DNA of 16,138 bases, taken from positions 48,071 through 64,208 of the forward strand of contig NSJX01000095.1 of NCBI GenBank assembly GCA_002286715.1. Direction: 5' to 3'. Source of the DNA: Dentipellis sp. KUC8613 (Eukaryota; Basidiomycota; Agaricomycetes; Russulales; Hericiaceae). This document shows, in pieces, positions 15,771 to 16,138 of the stretch. Position 1 is the stretch's first letter. Every line of letters begins with the position of its first letter. Made by a program: the position numbers and the translations under genes. The notes below the pieces were generated by a model. The model had not been told where the DNA came from and searched no databases. It worked only from the letters and a program-made list of their open reading frames with translations.

Positions 15771-15842
15771 GCCCGGGATCCCGGGCTCGCGCGGTCAGTC
15801 GAAAGTAAAAATCATAGCAATAACGACACACCTGAACACCAT
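14918..15842 (-). CDS. Candidate spliced CDS, Arg/Pro/Ser/Cys-rich, function unknown
   Basis: ATG at 15842 opens an 11-nt exon (15842-15832). The intron 15831-15786 is removed (phase 2), and the frame continues from 15785 to a stop ending at 14918, about 292 residues, starting M-V-F-S-P-G-S-R-A. The same frame is open upstream to about 16106 without an ATG (it starts after a TGA), and includes I-A-E-A-C-A-D-A-T-S-Y-F, which has ordinary protein composition. Without splicing the frame ends at a TGA in the intron, so removal of the intron extends it. The phase differs from the other two candidates, so the array frame is not conserved. Downstream the sequence is Arg/Pro/Ser/Cys low-complexity with no domain. 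Confidence 0.2.
15766..15791. repeat. Near-perfect copy of the junction palindrome
   Basis: The same 26-nt palindrome as at 3475-3502, with one arm changed (CGCAAG instead of CGCGAG). In minus orientation it again overlaps the intron acceptor, followed by the array. Confidence 0.9.
15786..15831 (-). other. Predicted leader intron, 46 nt
   Basis: In minus-strand order: GTTCAG, donor GTGTGT, ACTTTCGACTGACC branch region, acceptor CGCGAG in the palindrome. This is the third copy of the same arrangement. Confidence 0.65.
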
Positions 15843-15990
15843 CCCTCTTCGAGATCTTCTGATATCAATGCTCGCAGGCTTCTGTTGTGTGTGTTGAGGA
15901 TGGGCGGTTGCGGTGGCGCGAGTATGGAGGGTAAGTACATTGATGTCGAGAGCGAGCGACACGTTAAAGTACGAAGTCGCGTCTGCGCAG

Positions 15991-16042
15991 GCTTCGGCAA
16001 TTCCCGCGTGCAGTTCGTCAGCCTCGCGGGAATTGCCGAAGC
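15991..16042. repeat. Perfect 18-bp inverted repeat of the AATTGCCG element
   Basis: GCTTCGGCAATTCCCGCG at 15991-16008 is matched exactly by its reverse complement at 16025-16042, across a 16-nt spacer. M3, M4 and M5 carry only one copy of this element. Confidence 0.95.
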
Positions 16043-16138
16043 TTGCTCTCGTTGCAGACTCATCCTGCACCCCACCGCCCCTTGTGAACACGCTCCCCCA
16101 ACCCACACAAGCTCTCTTTCAACGGGCAGAAGAGAAAT

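Larger units (their letters stand above)
15786..16138 (-). repeat. Leader module M7 (minus), cut by the window end
   Basis: In minus-strand order it starts with the GAAAGAGAGC word (16130-16110) that also follows the AT tract in M1. It continues with two opposed copies of the GCGGGAATTGCCGAAGC element, GACGCGACTTC at 15983-15973, a purine-rich exon end (GATATCAGAAGATCTCGAAG), ATG at 15842 and the intron. The box and AT tract would lie beyond the window. Confidence 0.65.

Overview
No gene here can be assigned a function with confidence. The window reads as a repeat-dominated stretch of a eukaryotic, most likely fungal (basidiomycete-like), nuclear genome. The fungal guess rests on at least eight short GT-AG intron-like segments of 45-69 nt with donors of the GTRNGT type, CTRAY-type branch sites and nearby AG acceptors. 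That lineage call is an inference, and I recognise no protein or RNA gene that would fix it.

The window is built from one composite repeat family. Each unit has an AT-richer leader module of up to about 650 bp, a short intron-like segment at its end, and then 0.4-2 kb of C-rich, A-poor array. In the best-ordered parts the array is a degenerate 21-bp tandem repeat (GCCGTCTCGTG then CCCCAGCGAC is a typical unit). Arrays lie at about 858-1584 (-), 2291-2739 (+), 3482-5540 (+), 5931-7665 (+), 8900-10770 (-), 11445-13480 (+), 13581-14262 (+) and 14850-15770 (-), where the sign is the C-rich strand. Leader modules precede arrays at 1585-1932 (-), 2812-3481 (+), 5575-5930 (+), 10792-11438 (-) and 15786-16138 (-, cut by the window end). 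A relic leader intron lies at 13513-13580 (+), and a 5'-truncated-type module fragment lies at 14535-14620 (+). Array polarity follows leader polarity in every pair.

The two most complete leaders, 2812-3481 and 10792-11438, share five landmarks in the same order at nearly the same distances from the 5' box TGATTCA-N4-TGAATCA: GGRAR..TTCC at 72, GAAGTCGCGTCA at about 248, an AT tract at about 361, AATTGCCG at about 446 and the intron donor at 602-618. In four leaders an ATG sits 7-13 nt upstream of the donor. In three, the acceptor falls inside a 26-28 nt palindrome built on CGCGAGCCCGGGA.

Splicing would join these short ATG exons to open frames running through the arrays. However, A-poor DNA is open by composition, so the candidate CDS entries are low confidence. 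The rest is AT-rich spacer holding two minisatellites, a shared 50-bp segment, a tandemly duplicated intron-like unit at 8185-8366, and a T-rich tract with CCGAGG repeats at the left edge.
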